Notes under the pieces: model-generated
Told to the model about the DNA's origin: nothing
Databases searched by the model: none
The model's input: only the letters and a program-made list of their open reading frames with translations
Shown: one piece after another, positions 1-8,321 of the stretch
Position numbering within the stretch: the stretch's first letter is position 1
Layout: each line of letters opens with the position of its first letter
NCBI GenBank assembly: GCA_030706405.1
Contig: JAUZOO010000012.1
Location: 107,890 to 171,889, forward strand
Source: Bacteroidota bacterium
GTDB lineage: Bacteria > Bacteroidota > Bacteroidia > Bacteroidales > JAAUTT01
Direction: 5' to 3'
DNA: 64,000 bases
Translations under genes and position numbers: made by a program

Positions 1-78
1 GACATAAATCCCACCTGGTTTGATATTCAACCCTTCAATACTTTCGTTAAGTAAAACCGGTGTGTGATATGTCGTCAT
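1..78 (-). CDS. rsmH: RsmH (MraW) 16S rRNA methyltransferase, N-terminal fragment
   Basis: The first 26 codons read from an ATG at 78-76 towards the left edge give MTTYHTPVLLNESIEGLN and onwards, the typical start of RsmH, the SAM-dependent enzyme that N4-methylates C1402 of 16S rRNA. The YHTPVLL motif sits at the beginning of the methyltransferase fold. Its start codon overlaps the stop of mraZ in an ATGA arrangement, which is the usual mraZ-rsmH coupling at the head of the division and cell-wall cluster. The rest of the gene lies outside the window. Confidence 0.9.
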   Translation of the reverse strand, partial: MTTYHTPVLLNESIEGLNIKPGGIYV

Positions 79-548
79 TCGCTTGGTTTATTAATATTTC
101 CGCCTAGTATTTTGTCGGCAAGTGCACCAAAATCGGCAATTTCTTCGCTGGTCTTATCGTAAAGTTCTTTCGACCATATTTCTATTTTTCCCAGTTGCCC
201 GGCCAGTACAACTTCCTTTTCTTTGCCGATGTCCACCAGGTTTAATAAGCGAGAGGGAATTACAAACCGGTTATTGCTATCTGTTTCAACTTCAGCGGTA
301 TCTTTAAAAAATTCGCGTAGAAACCGGTTGTGTTCTTTGTTATAGGGATTGATGTTTTGCCTGATGAGCTGGTTTTGCCTTTCCCATTCGTCCATAGGAT
401 AAAGTACCAGGCATTTTTCATAAATATCTTTTTTAATGACAAACCTATCCTGGGCGGCCTGCGGCATCTGTTTTTTAAATGCAGCCGGCAACATTACACG
501 CCCCTTAGCGTCTATTTTACAGGTGTAATCGCCGATAAATATTGTCAT
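75..548 (-). CDS. mraZ: MraZ transcriptional regulator of the dcw cluster
   Basis: A 157-residue AbrB-fold DNA-binding protein that represses its own division/cell-wall operon in bacteria where it was studied. The N-terminus MTIFIGDYTCKIDAKGRVML carries the first swapped-hairpin motif (DxKGRvxLP). A second copy, DSNNRFVIPSRLL, follows at about residues 90-103, so both halves of the MraZ duplication are present. The reading frame is open up to 596, but the family start matches the Met at 548; the extra 16 residues upstream are not family-like and would run into the operator boxes. It overlaps rsmH by four bases. Confidence 0.93.
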   Translation of the reverse strand: MTIFIGDYTCKIDAKGRVMLPAAFKKQMPQAAQDRFVIKKDIYEKCLVLYPMDEWERQNQLIRQNINPYNKEHNRFLREFFKDTAEVETDSNNRFVIPSRLLNLVDIGKEKEVVLAGQLGKIEIWSKELYDKTSEEIADFGALADKILGGNINKPSE

Positions 549-592
549 TACTAATTGATTATAATCGCGATGTAAAAATATATAATTTCCAT

Positions 593-626
593 CCACTTTT
601 TACCACATTGTTCCACTTTTTACCAC
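593..626 (-). promoter_or_regulatory. MraZ-type operator: four GTGG boxes at 10-bp spacing
   Basis: On the minus strand four GTGG tetramers occur exactly every 10 bp (593-596, 603-606, 613-616, 623-626). They form a perfect 20-bp tandem duplication, 593-612 and 613-632. MraZ in other bacteria binds short G-rich direct repeats spaced one helical turn apart upstream of its own gene, so autoregulation here is a direct inference. Confidence 0.7.
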
Positions 627-876
627 ATTGTTGATAACTTTTTAATTGCTTGTGTCTGGCTTTCAGCATATAGTTTGATCCAAATATAGCCCACAAGTAA
701 GAATATGACTGATTCTAAGTTAAAAGATGCCGTCCAATATTAATAGTGCTTTCCAAATAGAAAAATGACATTTATGAAGATTATATTACTTAGGCGCAAT
801 AAATACTGACAATAAGCACATTAAAAATACATTCGAGTTACCAATACGCAATACAATAATACATTAAAATATTTAC

Positions 877-949
877 TTTGTATTATTTATTTTAGTTTCA
901 CGCAATTTTGTAATACAAATTTTATATATTTATACATTCGTATTACAAA
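877..949. promoter_or_regulatory. Operator-like repeats at 30-bp spacing
   Basis: A 13-bp palindrome TTTGTAATACAAA lies at 907-919. A near copy, TTCGTATTACAAA, is at 937-949, and a half-matching copy beginning TTTGTATTA is at 877-889. All three starts are exactly 30 bp apart, about three helical turns. The last ends 12 bp before the start codon at 962, so the array covers the presumed promoter of the ribbon-helix-helix-like gene. The remainder of 633-876 shows only AT-rich sequence. Confidence 0.45.
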
Positions 950-961
950 AAATGCTTTTCA

Positions 962-1546
962 ATGAGTAATCCTAAAAGTTTAAGATTTGACCGTATCTTA
1001 ACCAGTAAAATTGAAAAAAACGCACAAAACAAGAGCGTCACTTTCTCTAAGAGTGTTGTTGAAATTTTAGAAGATTATTTCACTTTTACGCAGGAAGTCA
1101 CTTATGAATTAGACGGCATAAATTACTACCCTATCCACTTAACAAACGAAGAACTTATCATGATTATGGACGAGTTTCTTTCTCAAATTAGTGATGGATC
1201 TAACTGCCAAGTAAAAGTAAGGAAAGATAGTGGAGGAAAAGGTATTGACTTTCAAGTGAATTTCTATTCGGAATATAAATCTAAAAACATTAAAAAAATA
1301 AGATATACATTTTCAATAAATGCGAATTGGAAACTAGCCAATGTAAACAAGCACTGGATTTCAGAGACAAGTGAAATCCAGAAGGAATTATTTAAAGGAA
1401 TGCCTGAGTTGAAAATTCATACAATCAATAACCTTTTACAAGATAGCCTAAAATCCAATTACTCCCCAGAGGTTAACTCAAATTTTAAAGAAGACAGCTG
1501 GAAAACTCTATTTGAAAAAAAATATCCAATATTGAAATTAATTTAG
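962..1546 (+). CDS. Ribbon-helix-helix-like regulator, otherwise unknown
   Basis: A 194-residue protein I cannot assign to a named family. Residues 5-40 (SLRFDRILTSKIEKNAQNKS and onwards to EDYF) have the strand-helix-helix pattern of Arc/CopG-type DNA-binding domains: a short basic strand, then two amphipathic helices ending in EILEDYF. The remaining 150 residues look alpha/beta and have no recognised motif. Operator-like palindromes lie just upstream, so autoregulation is plausible. No toxin partner is adjacent; 1547-1838 contains no gene, only AT-rich sequence. Confidence 0.5.
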   Translation: MSNPKSLRFDRILTSKIEKNAQNKSVTFSKSVVEILEDYFTFTQEVTYELDGINYYPIHLTNEELIMIMDEFLSQISDGSNCQVKVRKDSGGKGIDFQVNFYSEYKSKNIKKIRYTFSINANWKLANVNKHWISETSEIQKELFKGMPELKIHTINNLLQDSLKSNYSPEVNSNFKEDSWKTLFEKKYPILKLI

Positions 1547-1838
1547 AATAGCATAAAAACTATCAGATTTGCAATTCACAGTGTTGCCAATTACCAAACA
1601 TTTTCAGGTGACTTAAAATATCTCTTTAATAAACTAATCAAGTTGATTATTTATTAGAGCCAAATTATAATTTAAACCTTCCTTTCCGTGATGATTTTTT
1701 CCGACAGCTAATTGCATTGAGATGTTGAACTGTTGTAGTTAGTTGATCTGAAAAATGTAGACTCCTATAGTGATTCATTAGATTAACGAAAGTAAGCAAT
1801 CTTCGAAAGATATCTTTCCCCACTGTAAATTACCAACA

Positions 1839-2648
1839 TTAAGTTTTGCTTATTTGTCGTTTTATCTGTTCCACTTCCCGGGTAAGATCCAACAATTTTT
1901 CCCGCATCATTTCATCCGGGTTCGATGGGTTGGGAATTTCGGAACTTATAAAATTGACAAACCGCCAAACCTCCCTGATGTCAGTAACCTTAACATCATA
2001 CGGTTTATATAGCGGATTAAGTGAATAAAGCCGAAGAATCCCCTCGTCTTGAATAAGGTTATCCACCACTTTAAACACCACCCCGTCGTCTTGTGTTAAG
2101 ATGATGTAAGCCTTCCCGCTCTGTATCGAATACCAGTCCTGCACAAAATCGCCCGTAATCCATGCACCTTCAGGAATGGGCAGCATCGAATCCCCGCTTA
2201 TCTGAAACGACCGGTATTTGCGGTTTGGTGAGAGAAAAGGAAGCTGAAACCTGGGCAGGTCATGGATATATTCCGGGTCGGCATACCCCGTTACATATCC
2301 GGCTTTGGCTTTCTCCGGTACAAGTTCTATATTTTCATTGTTCGAACGGTCGGTCGTCTTTGAGAGAATCCTCAGTTGACTGCCCCGGATGTAAACATCG
2401 TTGCCCCGTTCCAGTTCCGACAGTTGAAACTCCGACAGCTTGGATAAATCTATCTTCAATAACGTATCAATGGCTATCCCGAAGTAATTGGACAAAGCAA
2501 TCAACACTTCAATACTCGGCTTCGAATTTCCAACTTCAATACCCGTATAGGTCGAACGTTTTATGTTGACCGTAAAAGCGACATCGTCCTGCGTCCGTTT
2601 TCGCCTCTTTCTCAATAATGAAAGGTTTTCAGCCAGATAGATTTCCAT
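1839..2648 (-). CDS. XRE/S24 LexA-like self-cleaving repressor
   Basis: A 269-residue protein with an N-terminal XRE helix-turn-helix (residues 5-62, LSLLRKRRKRTQDDVAF to SNYFGIAIDTLL) and a C-terminal S24/LexA-fold peptidase. The catalytic Ser154 is in SGDSMLPIPEG and the general-base Lys193 in VVFKVVDN. An Ala116-Gly117 pair lies in the linker exactly where LexA and phage CI proteins autocleave. It is divergent from dinB with a 125-bp shared promoter region, so it is probably the damage-sensing repressor of the following mutagenesis genes. Direct LexA equivalence is not claimed, because the DNA-binding domain is XRE rather than winged helix. Confidence 0.85.
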   Translation of the reverse strand: MEIYLAENLSLLRKRRKRTQDDVAFTVNIKRSTYTGIEVGNSKPSIEVLIALSNYFGIAIDTLLKIDLSKLSEFQLSELERGNDVYIRGSQLRILSKTTDRSNNENIELVPEKAKAGYVTGYADPEYIHDLPRFQLPFLSPNRKYRSFQISGDSMLPIPEGAWITGDFVQDWYSIQSGKAYIILTQDDGVVFKVVDNLIQDEGILRLYSLNPLYKPYDVKVTDIREVWRFVNFISSEIPNPSNPDEMMREKLLDLTREVEQIKRQISKT

Positions 2649-2720
2649 GATAGAACTCTCAAATTTTAATGATTGATGGAGCTAAATTATAAAGAATAGT
2701 TTATATTATCAACAAATAAA

Positions 2721-2739
2721 ATGTTGGTAACACAAACAT
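2721..2739. promoter_or_regulatory. Interrupted palindrome, candidate SOS operator
   Basis: The 19-bp sequence fits ATGTTNGTNNNACNAACAT with perfect dyad symmetry at the defined positions. It lies in the divergent promoter region between the S24 repressor and dinB, 34 bp upstream of the dinB start codon. It is the best symmetric candidate for the repressor's binding site. A strong ribosome-binding sequence GGAGG follows at 2761-2765. Confidence 0.5.
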
Positions 2740-2773
2740 TAATACCCGCTAAAAACAACAGGAGGGCAGCGTC

Positions 2774-3922
2774 ATGAATACTGAATATCAAAGAAATATA
2801 CTCCATTTGGATTTGGACTCGTTTTTTGTTTCCGTCGAACGTTTGCAGAACCGAGACTTTGAAGGAAAACCCATCATCATCGGAGGAAATTCCCAGCGGG
2901 GCGTGGTGGCCAGTTGCAGCTACGAGACAAGGCGCTACGGGGTACATTCGGCCATGCCCATTAAAATGGCTTTGATGTTGTGCCCCGATGCCATTGTCAT
3001 TCGTGGTGATATGGAGCTTTACAGCAAATATTCCAATATCGTTACCGATGTCATTGCCGAGAGTGCCCCGGTGTACGAAAAAGCATCCATCGACGAGCAT
3101 TACCTCGACATTACCGGCATGGACAAATTCTTTGGCTGTCTGAAATGGTCTAAGGAGTTGGGCCAGAAAATTATTAAGGAAACCGGCCTTCCCATTTCCT
3201 TCGGTCTATCTGTCAATAAAACCGTCTCCAAGATTGCCACCGGCGAAGCCAAACCCTTTGGAGAATTGTACGTCAACCAGGAGAATGTTTCTCCATTTTT
3301 AGCCCCGCTTTCGGTAAAGAAAATTCCAATGGTAGGTGCTAAAACCTATGGCATTTTAAGGGACATGGGCGTGGAAAAAATTCTCACTCTGCGCGAAATC
3401 CCGATGGAACTGATGAGCCGTCTGTTGGGGCAAAACGGGATAGAGATTTGGAAACGCGCCAATGGCATCGACAACACCCCCGTGCAGCCTTATTGGGAAC
3501 AAAAATCGATGAGCACCGAACGCACGTTTGAGGAAGACACCATGGACATTGACATGCTTAACCACTTATTGGTAAAAATGGTGGAAGGGCTCTGTTTCGA
3601 ATTACGTTCGGATCAAAAACTGACATCCTGCGTGACGGTTAAAATCCGCTATTCCAATTTCGATACGCATACCCAACAAAAACGGATACCATACTCAGCC
3701 TTCGACCATTCATTGTTGGAAGTCGTTAAAGAGCTTTTCAAAAAGCTATACCAACGCCGCATGATGATTCGCCTCATTGGAGTCCGTTTCTCCGGACTGG
3801 TGCACGGCACCCAACAGCTAAACCTTTTTGAGGATACGGTGGAGAAAGTAAACCTTTACCAGGCATTGGACAGGATACGAAAACGGTACGGAAAAAATGC
3901 CGTCGGTAAAGCAATCGGGTAG
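2774..3922 (+). CDS. dinB: Y-family DNA polymerase IV
   Basis: A 382-residue translesion polymerase. The palm carboxylates are visible in LHLDLDSFFVSVE (Asp13, Asp15) and in ASIDEHYLD (the DE pair near residues 107-108). The helix-hairpin-helix and little-finger regions follow at about 180-350. QQLNLF near residue 350 is a canonical beta-clamp binding motif, so the enzyme should be recruited to the sliding clamp. It has a strong GGAGG site 8 bp before ATG, and it is followed by a DnaE2-type polymerase, as in mutasome cassettes. Regulation by the divergent S24 repressor is likely. Confidence 0.92.
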   Translation: MNTEYQRNILHLDLDSFFVSVERLQNRDFEGKPIIIGGNSQRGVVASCSYETRRYGVHSAMPIKMALMLCPDAIVIRGDMELYSKYSNIVTDVIAESAPVYEKASIDEHYLDITGMDKFFGCLKWSKELGQKIIKETGLPISFGLSVNKTVSKIATGEAKPFGELYVNQENVSPFLAPLSVKKIPMVGAKTYGILRDMGVEKILTLREIPMELMSRLLGQNGIEIWKRANGIDNTPVQPYWEQKSMSTERTFEEDTMDIDMLNHLLVKMVEGLCFELRSDQKLTSCVTVKIRYSNFDTHTQQKRIPYSAFDHSLLEVVKELFKKLYQRRMMIRLIGVRFSGLVHGTQQLNLFEDTVEKVNLYQALDRIRKRYGKNAVGKAIG

Positions 3923-3933
3923 ATATAGTATTC

Positions 3934-4108
3934 ATCCCCGCATTTTCAAGGAGGGGCCAGGGGAGGTTTTCTTCATCATTGGATAAAACTCACATTCTTC
4001 TTATGTCAAACTTATGTAATCCACCTGGTTTGTCGTAAATTTATACAACCTCATCCATTTTCCTCGGTATTAATCCCCGCATTTTCAAGGAGGGGTCTGG
4101 GGTGGTTT
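3934..4108. repeat. Two direct copies of a 36-bp intergenic repeat
   Basis: Copies at 3934-3969 and 4073-4108 differ at only 3 of 36 positions. They share ATCCCCGCATTTTCAAGGAG followed by a run of G-rich sequence. The second copy ends about 20 bp before the dnaE2 start codon. They look like dispersed intergenic repeats rather than coding sequence; a role in translation or termination is not shown. Confidence 0.6.
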
Positions 4109-4129
4109 AATACGAATAATTAATTACAA

Positions 4130-7069
4130 ATGCTTTTCGCATGTCATTCCAATTATAGCTTGTTATTTGGAACCCAAAAGGTGGAAAACCTCGTGGGCAG
4201 GGCTAAAGAACTGGGTATCCCTGCACTGGTCCTGACCGACATCAACAATTCCTCTGCCTGCCTCGATTTTGTGAGGATATGCCGCGAAAAAGGTATCAAA
4301 CCCATTTGCGGAATCGAATTTCGTACCGACGACCAATGGCTTTATACCTGCATTGCCCAAAACAACGAAGGGTTTAAAGAGATAAACCACTTTTTAAGCG
4401 ATTGTAACCTCTCCAAACGCCCTCTGCCGACAGCCCCTCCGGAGTTTTCCAATGTCTTAGTGGTTTTTCCTTCCGAAAGCATTCCGGTCGAAAATCTTAA
4501 AGAATATGAATTTATTGGCATTCAACCGCACGAGATAAACCGGGCATTGCTCGTTTATCCGCGAGCCCACCATAACAAGCTCCTGGCTTTTTACCCCGTA
4601 ACATTTCAGTCTCCCAACGAATACGAATTTCACCGGCACCTGAGGGCTATCGAACATAATATCCTCCTTTCGATGTTAAAACCTCATCAAACTGCCAGGC
4701 CTTCGGATGTTTTAATTTCTCCGGACAACCTAAAAAACTTGTACCAGGCTTTTCCTGCCCTTGTCACCAATGCTGAACAGCTATTACAGCAATGTTCGTT
4801 TGAATTCAACTTTTCTACGCCCAAAAACAAACAGGTGTTTTCCAACAGTCGATATCACGATAAACTTCTTTTGGAAAAACTTGCGTTCGAGGGCATGGTT
4901 TACCGGTACGGAACCAATAATGCAGAAGCCGAACGACGGCTCCGCAACGAACTGGAAGTAATTGACAAACTGGGCTTTTCAGCTTATTTTCTGATAACCT
5001 GGGATATGATACATTTTACCATGTCGCAGGGCATCTATCATGTAGGTCGAGGAAGCGGCGGAAACAGCATTGTGGCCTATTGCCTGCGTATTACCGACAT
5101 CGACCCGGTGGAACTGAACCTCTATTTCGAACGCTTCATCAACCCGCAGCGTACCTCCCCTCCCGATTTCGACATCGACTATTCATGGAAAGACCGTGAT
5201 TATGTTCACGACTACATGTTCAAGCGGTACGGTCGGGAGCATACAGCCCTGTTAGGGGCTACCACAACATTTCAGGACAGCTCCATCATCCGCGAGTTGG
5301 GAAAGGTGTATGGTTTACCCAAGGATAACATCGACGCGTTGGTGGAAAATCCCGGTTCGCCACTACTTCAAAACGACATTACTAAAAAGATTTTCTCCAT
5401 AGGTCATCAGCTCTTGGATTTCCCGCATCACCGCACTATCCATGCCGGTGGGGTACTCGTTTCCGACCTGTCCATCTATTATTATACCGCCCTCGACCTT
5501 CCGCCCAAAGGCTTGCCCACCACGCAATGGGATATGTATGTAGCTGAAAACATCGGTCTCGACAAGCTCGACATCCTTAGCCAACGTGGCCTCGGACATA
5601 TCCGGGAATGTGCCGAGATTGTAGAGAAAAACAGGGGAATTAAAATCGATGTTCACAACGTAGAAGCTTTTAAACACGACCCGTTGGTGAACCAACGTTT
5701 GTACGACGGGGAAGCCATCGGTTGTTTTTATATCGAAAGTCCGGCCATGCGCGGATTGCTAAAAAAGTTGAAATGCAGCAATTATCTCAGCCTGGTGGCC
5801 GCCAGTTCCATCATCCGTCCGGGCGTTGCTAAATCGGGTATGATGCGCGAATACATCAAGAGGTTTCATCATCAAAGCGAAATCAAGTACCTGCACCCGG
5901 TTTTTGAAGAATACCTGAAAGAAACCTTTGGCGTGATGGTTTACCAGGAGGATGTGATTAAGATTGCCCACTACTTTGCCGGTTTAAGCCTTGCCGATGC
6001 CGACATTTTAAGGAGGGCTATGTCGGGAAAGTTCCGGTCCAAACAGGAATTTGAGCGTATCCGTAATGCCTTTTATGACAATTGTGCCGCTAAAGGATAT
6101 ACCAGGGAATTAGCTGAAGAAGTGTGGCGGCAGATGTCCTCCTTTGCCGGATATGCTTTTTGCAAAGCCCATTCTGCCAGCTATGCCGTCGAAAGCTACC
6201 AAAGCCTTTATCTGAAAACCTATTTCCCGAACGAATTTCACGTTGCGGTCATCAACAACTTCGGCGGTTTTTACCGCACGTGGGTATATGTGAACGAAGC
6301 CAAACGATGGGGCGCAAAAATCAACCTGCCCGACATCAACAAAAGCGAATACCTCACCTCCCTCGAAGGCAACGAAATATATCTCGGCTGGATACATCTG
6401 AAAGGTCTGGAAGCAAAACTGGGGCATCAAATCGCTTACGAACGAAAAATAAACGGCCCCTACCTCGACTTCTTCGATTTTACTTCCCGTGTTCCCGTTG
6501 GTATGGAACAACTTCGCTTGTTAATAAAGTCCGGGGCCTTCCGTTTCACCGGACAAAGTAAAAAGGAATTAATGTGGGCGCAACTTTTACAGGAAAAATC
6601 CCTGCATGAACCCGAGCAACACCCCTTATTCCGGGAGAAGCGAAAGGAATACTCCCTGCCAAAGCTCGAAAGCTCCAATCTGGAAGATGCGTACGACGAA
6701 ATGGAACTGCTTGGTTTCCCTGTTAGCCTGAGCAAATTCGATATGCTTCAAACCCAATACCGGGGCAACACCCTGGCTTCCGATTTGCTTTCGAGGGTCG
6801 GCCACGTTGTCCGCATGGTGGGCGACTTGGTAGCCATCAAATACGTCCACACCGTTAAAAAAGAATGGATGCACTTCGGCTGTTTCCTCGATACCAACGG
6901 CCAGTTCTTCGACACTGTCCATTTTCCTGACTCCCTGAAAAAATACCCCTTCACTGGTTACGGCATCTATCTCATTGAAGGCAAGGTTGTCGAAGAATTC
7001 GGTTTTCCTAGTGTGGAAGTGCGTAAATTGGCAAGGTTGCCGTATAGGTCCGATCCAAGGTTGAAATAA
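4130..7069 (+). CDS. dnaE2: Error-prone DNA polymerase III alpha subunit (DnaE2/ImuC type)
   Basis: A 979-residue C-family polymerase. The N-terminal PHP domain spans about residues 1-70 and 170-200. The palm signature GRGSGGNSIVAYC is followed by ERFINP and by PDFDIDYSW, which contains the two catalytic aspartates. The fingers and HhH region lie at about 500-800, and a C-terminal OB fold at about 880-960 (VVRMVGDLVAIKY). It lacks the long C-terminal tail of replicative DnaE1, which fits the shorter DnaE2 branch used in damage-induced mutagenesis. The PHP start MLFACHSNYSLLFG has lost part of the usual HxH motif. It sits downstream of dinB and upstream of an SRAP gene, forming an SOS mutagenesis cassette. 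Confidence 0.9.
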   Translation: MLFACHSNYSLLFGTQKVENLVGRAKELGIPALVLTDINNSSACLDFVRICREKGIKPICGIEFRTDDQWLYTCIAQNNEGFKEINHFLSDCNLSKRPLPTAPPEFSNVLVVFPSESIPVENLKEYEFIGIQPHEINRALLVYPRAHHNKLLAFYPVTFQSPNEYEFHRHLRAIEHNILLSMLKPHQTARPSDVLISPDNLKNLYQAFPALVTNAEQLLQQCSFEFNFSTPKNKQVFSNSRYHDKLLLEKLAFEGMVYRYGTNNAEAERRLRNELEVIDKLGFSAYFLITWDMIHFTMSQGIYHVGRGSGGNSIVAYCLRITDIDPVELNLYFERFINPQRTSPPDFDIDYSWKDRDYVHDYMFKRYGREHTALLGATTTFQDSSIIRELGKVYGLPKDNIDALVENPGSPLLQNDITKKIFSIGHQLLDFPHHRTIHAGGVLVSDLSIYYYTALDLPPKGLPTTQWDMYVAENIGLDKLDILSQRGLGHIRECAEIVEKNRGIKIDVHNVEAFKHDPLVNQRLYDGEAIGCFYIESPAMRGLLKKLKCSNYLSLVAASSIIRPGVAKSGMMREYIKRFHHQSEIKYLHPVFEEYLKETFGVMVYQEDVIKIAHYFAGLSLADADILRRAMSGKFRSKQEFERIRNAFYDNCAAKGYTRELAEEVWRQMSSFAGYAFCKAHSASYAVESYQSLYLKTYFPNEFHVAVINNFGGFYRTWVYVNEAKRWGAKINLPDINKSEYLTSLEGNEIYLGWIHLKGLEAKLGHQIAYERKINGPYLDFFDFTSRVPVGMEQLRLLIKSGAFRFTGQSKKELMWAQLLQEKSLHEPEQHPLFREKRKEYSLPKLESSNLEDAYDEMELLGFPVSLSKFDMLQTQYRGNTLASDLLSRVGHVVRMVGDLVAIKYVHTVKKEWMHFGCFLDTNGQFFDTVHFPDSLKKYPFTGYGIYLIEGKVVEEFGFPSVEVRKLARLPYRSDPRLK

Positions 7070-7134
7070 ACAATGACTTCACAAATGTTGGAATTTATGA
7101 AGTTTAATACTGTAGAATTTAATTCGATCTTTTA

Positions 7135-8160
7135 TTAATTACTCGAATAATAACAAACAGTCAAGTCTGATTTATTAGATATATCAATTTCTACATTATG
7201 GTCACCACAACCATCTATTATTCCTCGCTCTCTTCCAAAATCCCATTCTTGGATTCCATCATCATCTCCTAGATCTGTCCTAAATATATGGTCTAAAGAG
7301 ACCTTTCTTAAATAACGTTCTGCCGTTGTAGCTCGTGGATGCATTAACTTTGCACTATGACCTGATGAAAAAATTACGTACTTAGGTTTTACACTATCAA
7401 TTAGTTCATCAGAACTGGCATTATTGGCTCCATGATGAGGTGCTATTATAACGTCTGATCGTAAATAACTATTTGCTTTATTAATTAAATACTTTTCGGT
7501 AGCAATTAGTTGACTTTTGCCACTGCTTAATGTTCTTCCTAAAGCATCTCCACATATTAGTATAGATTTCCCCATATATTCTAATTTAATTACAATACTC
7601 ACGGAATTAATACTCTCTGCTCTTTTACCATTTAATCCCCATTCCTCCAAAGGTTTCCCAAACCCACATAAATAGATAATTTTTAAATCACCATATTGCT
7701 CACTAGTGCCCGGGATTATTGCTGAATCTCTTTCAAATAAATTTATATTGCTAATCTGTTTATTCCTTCCAATTCTTTCTAAAAACCCCTGATATGTTTT
7801 AGTTATTGAATTTTGAAAAATATACCCGGCATTTATAACCCTTTTTACGGGATAATTTGCTATAACATCAGCTGCACTGCCAACATGATCTTCATCGGTA
7901 TGACTTAAAATCATCAAATCAATACTATCTCCCTTAGGAATTGTTTTTAAAATTTCCTTAATACCATCTCTTTTCCCTGTATCATATAAAACATATCTTT
8001 TATTTGGTGTTCTTATCACTACACTCAAAGCTTGCCCAACATCTAAGACTTTGACTTTTAATCCGTCATTGCTATTCGAATAATTTCCAATTTGAGCATT
8101 TAAACTAAAGCTAATTGTAGCTAAACTGATTAAAACGACGTATTTAAGACGACTTTTCAT
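7135..8160 (-). CDS. Secreted ComEC-like metallo-beta-lactamase-fold hydrolase
   Basis: A 341-residue protein with a signal peptide (residues 1-22, ending NAQ). Its MBL fold resembles the C-terminal domain of ComEC/Rec2. The metal-binding motif SHTDEDHVGS gives His87, Asp89, Asp91 and His92. VLDVGQALSVVIR and VLYDTG are the usual early strands, and APHHGANNASSDELIDSVKP with FSSG are the later motifs. No competence membrane domain is attached. It is encoded opposite to the flanking dnaE2 and SRAP genes and is more AT-rich, which suggests it was inserted into the SOS cassette. A nuclease or hydrolase role in the periplasm is inferred from the fold only. Confidence 0.75.
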   Translation of the reverse strand: MKSRLKYVVLISLATISFSLNAQIGNYSNSNDGLKVKVLDVGQALSVVIRTPNKRYVLYDTGKRDGIKEILKTIPKGDSIDLMILSHTDEDHVGSAADVIANYPVKRVINAGYIFQNSITKTYQGFLERIGRNKQISNINLFERDSAIIPGTSEQYGDLKIIYLCGFGKPLEEWGLNGKRAESINSVSIVIKLEYMGKSILICGDALGRTLSSGKSQLIATEKYLINKANSYLRSDVIIAPHHGANNASSDELIDSVKPKYVIFSSGHSAKLMHPRATTAERYLRKVSLDHIFRTDLGDDDGIQEWDFGRERGIIDGCGDHNVEIDISNKSDLTVCYYSSN

Positions 8161-8321
8161 AATAATTAAAATATTAGTTATTAATTCATTAGCTTATTTT
8201 TAGAATAATTTATAGTCTAATTAAATCAAATTTACATTATCATCTTGACTTTTTCCCCTTTTCACCCTAAATTTAATTCAAAGTCTTTATACTTAGTACT
8301 CACTACTTAATACTCTCTTCC

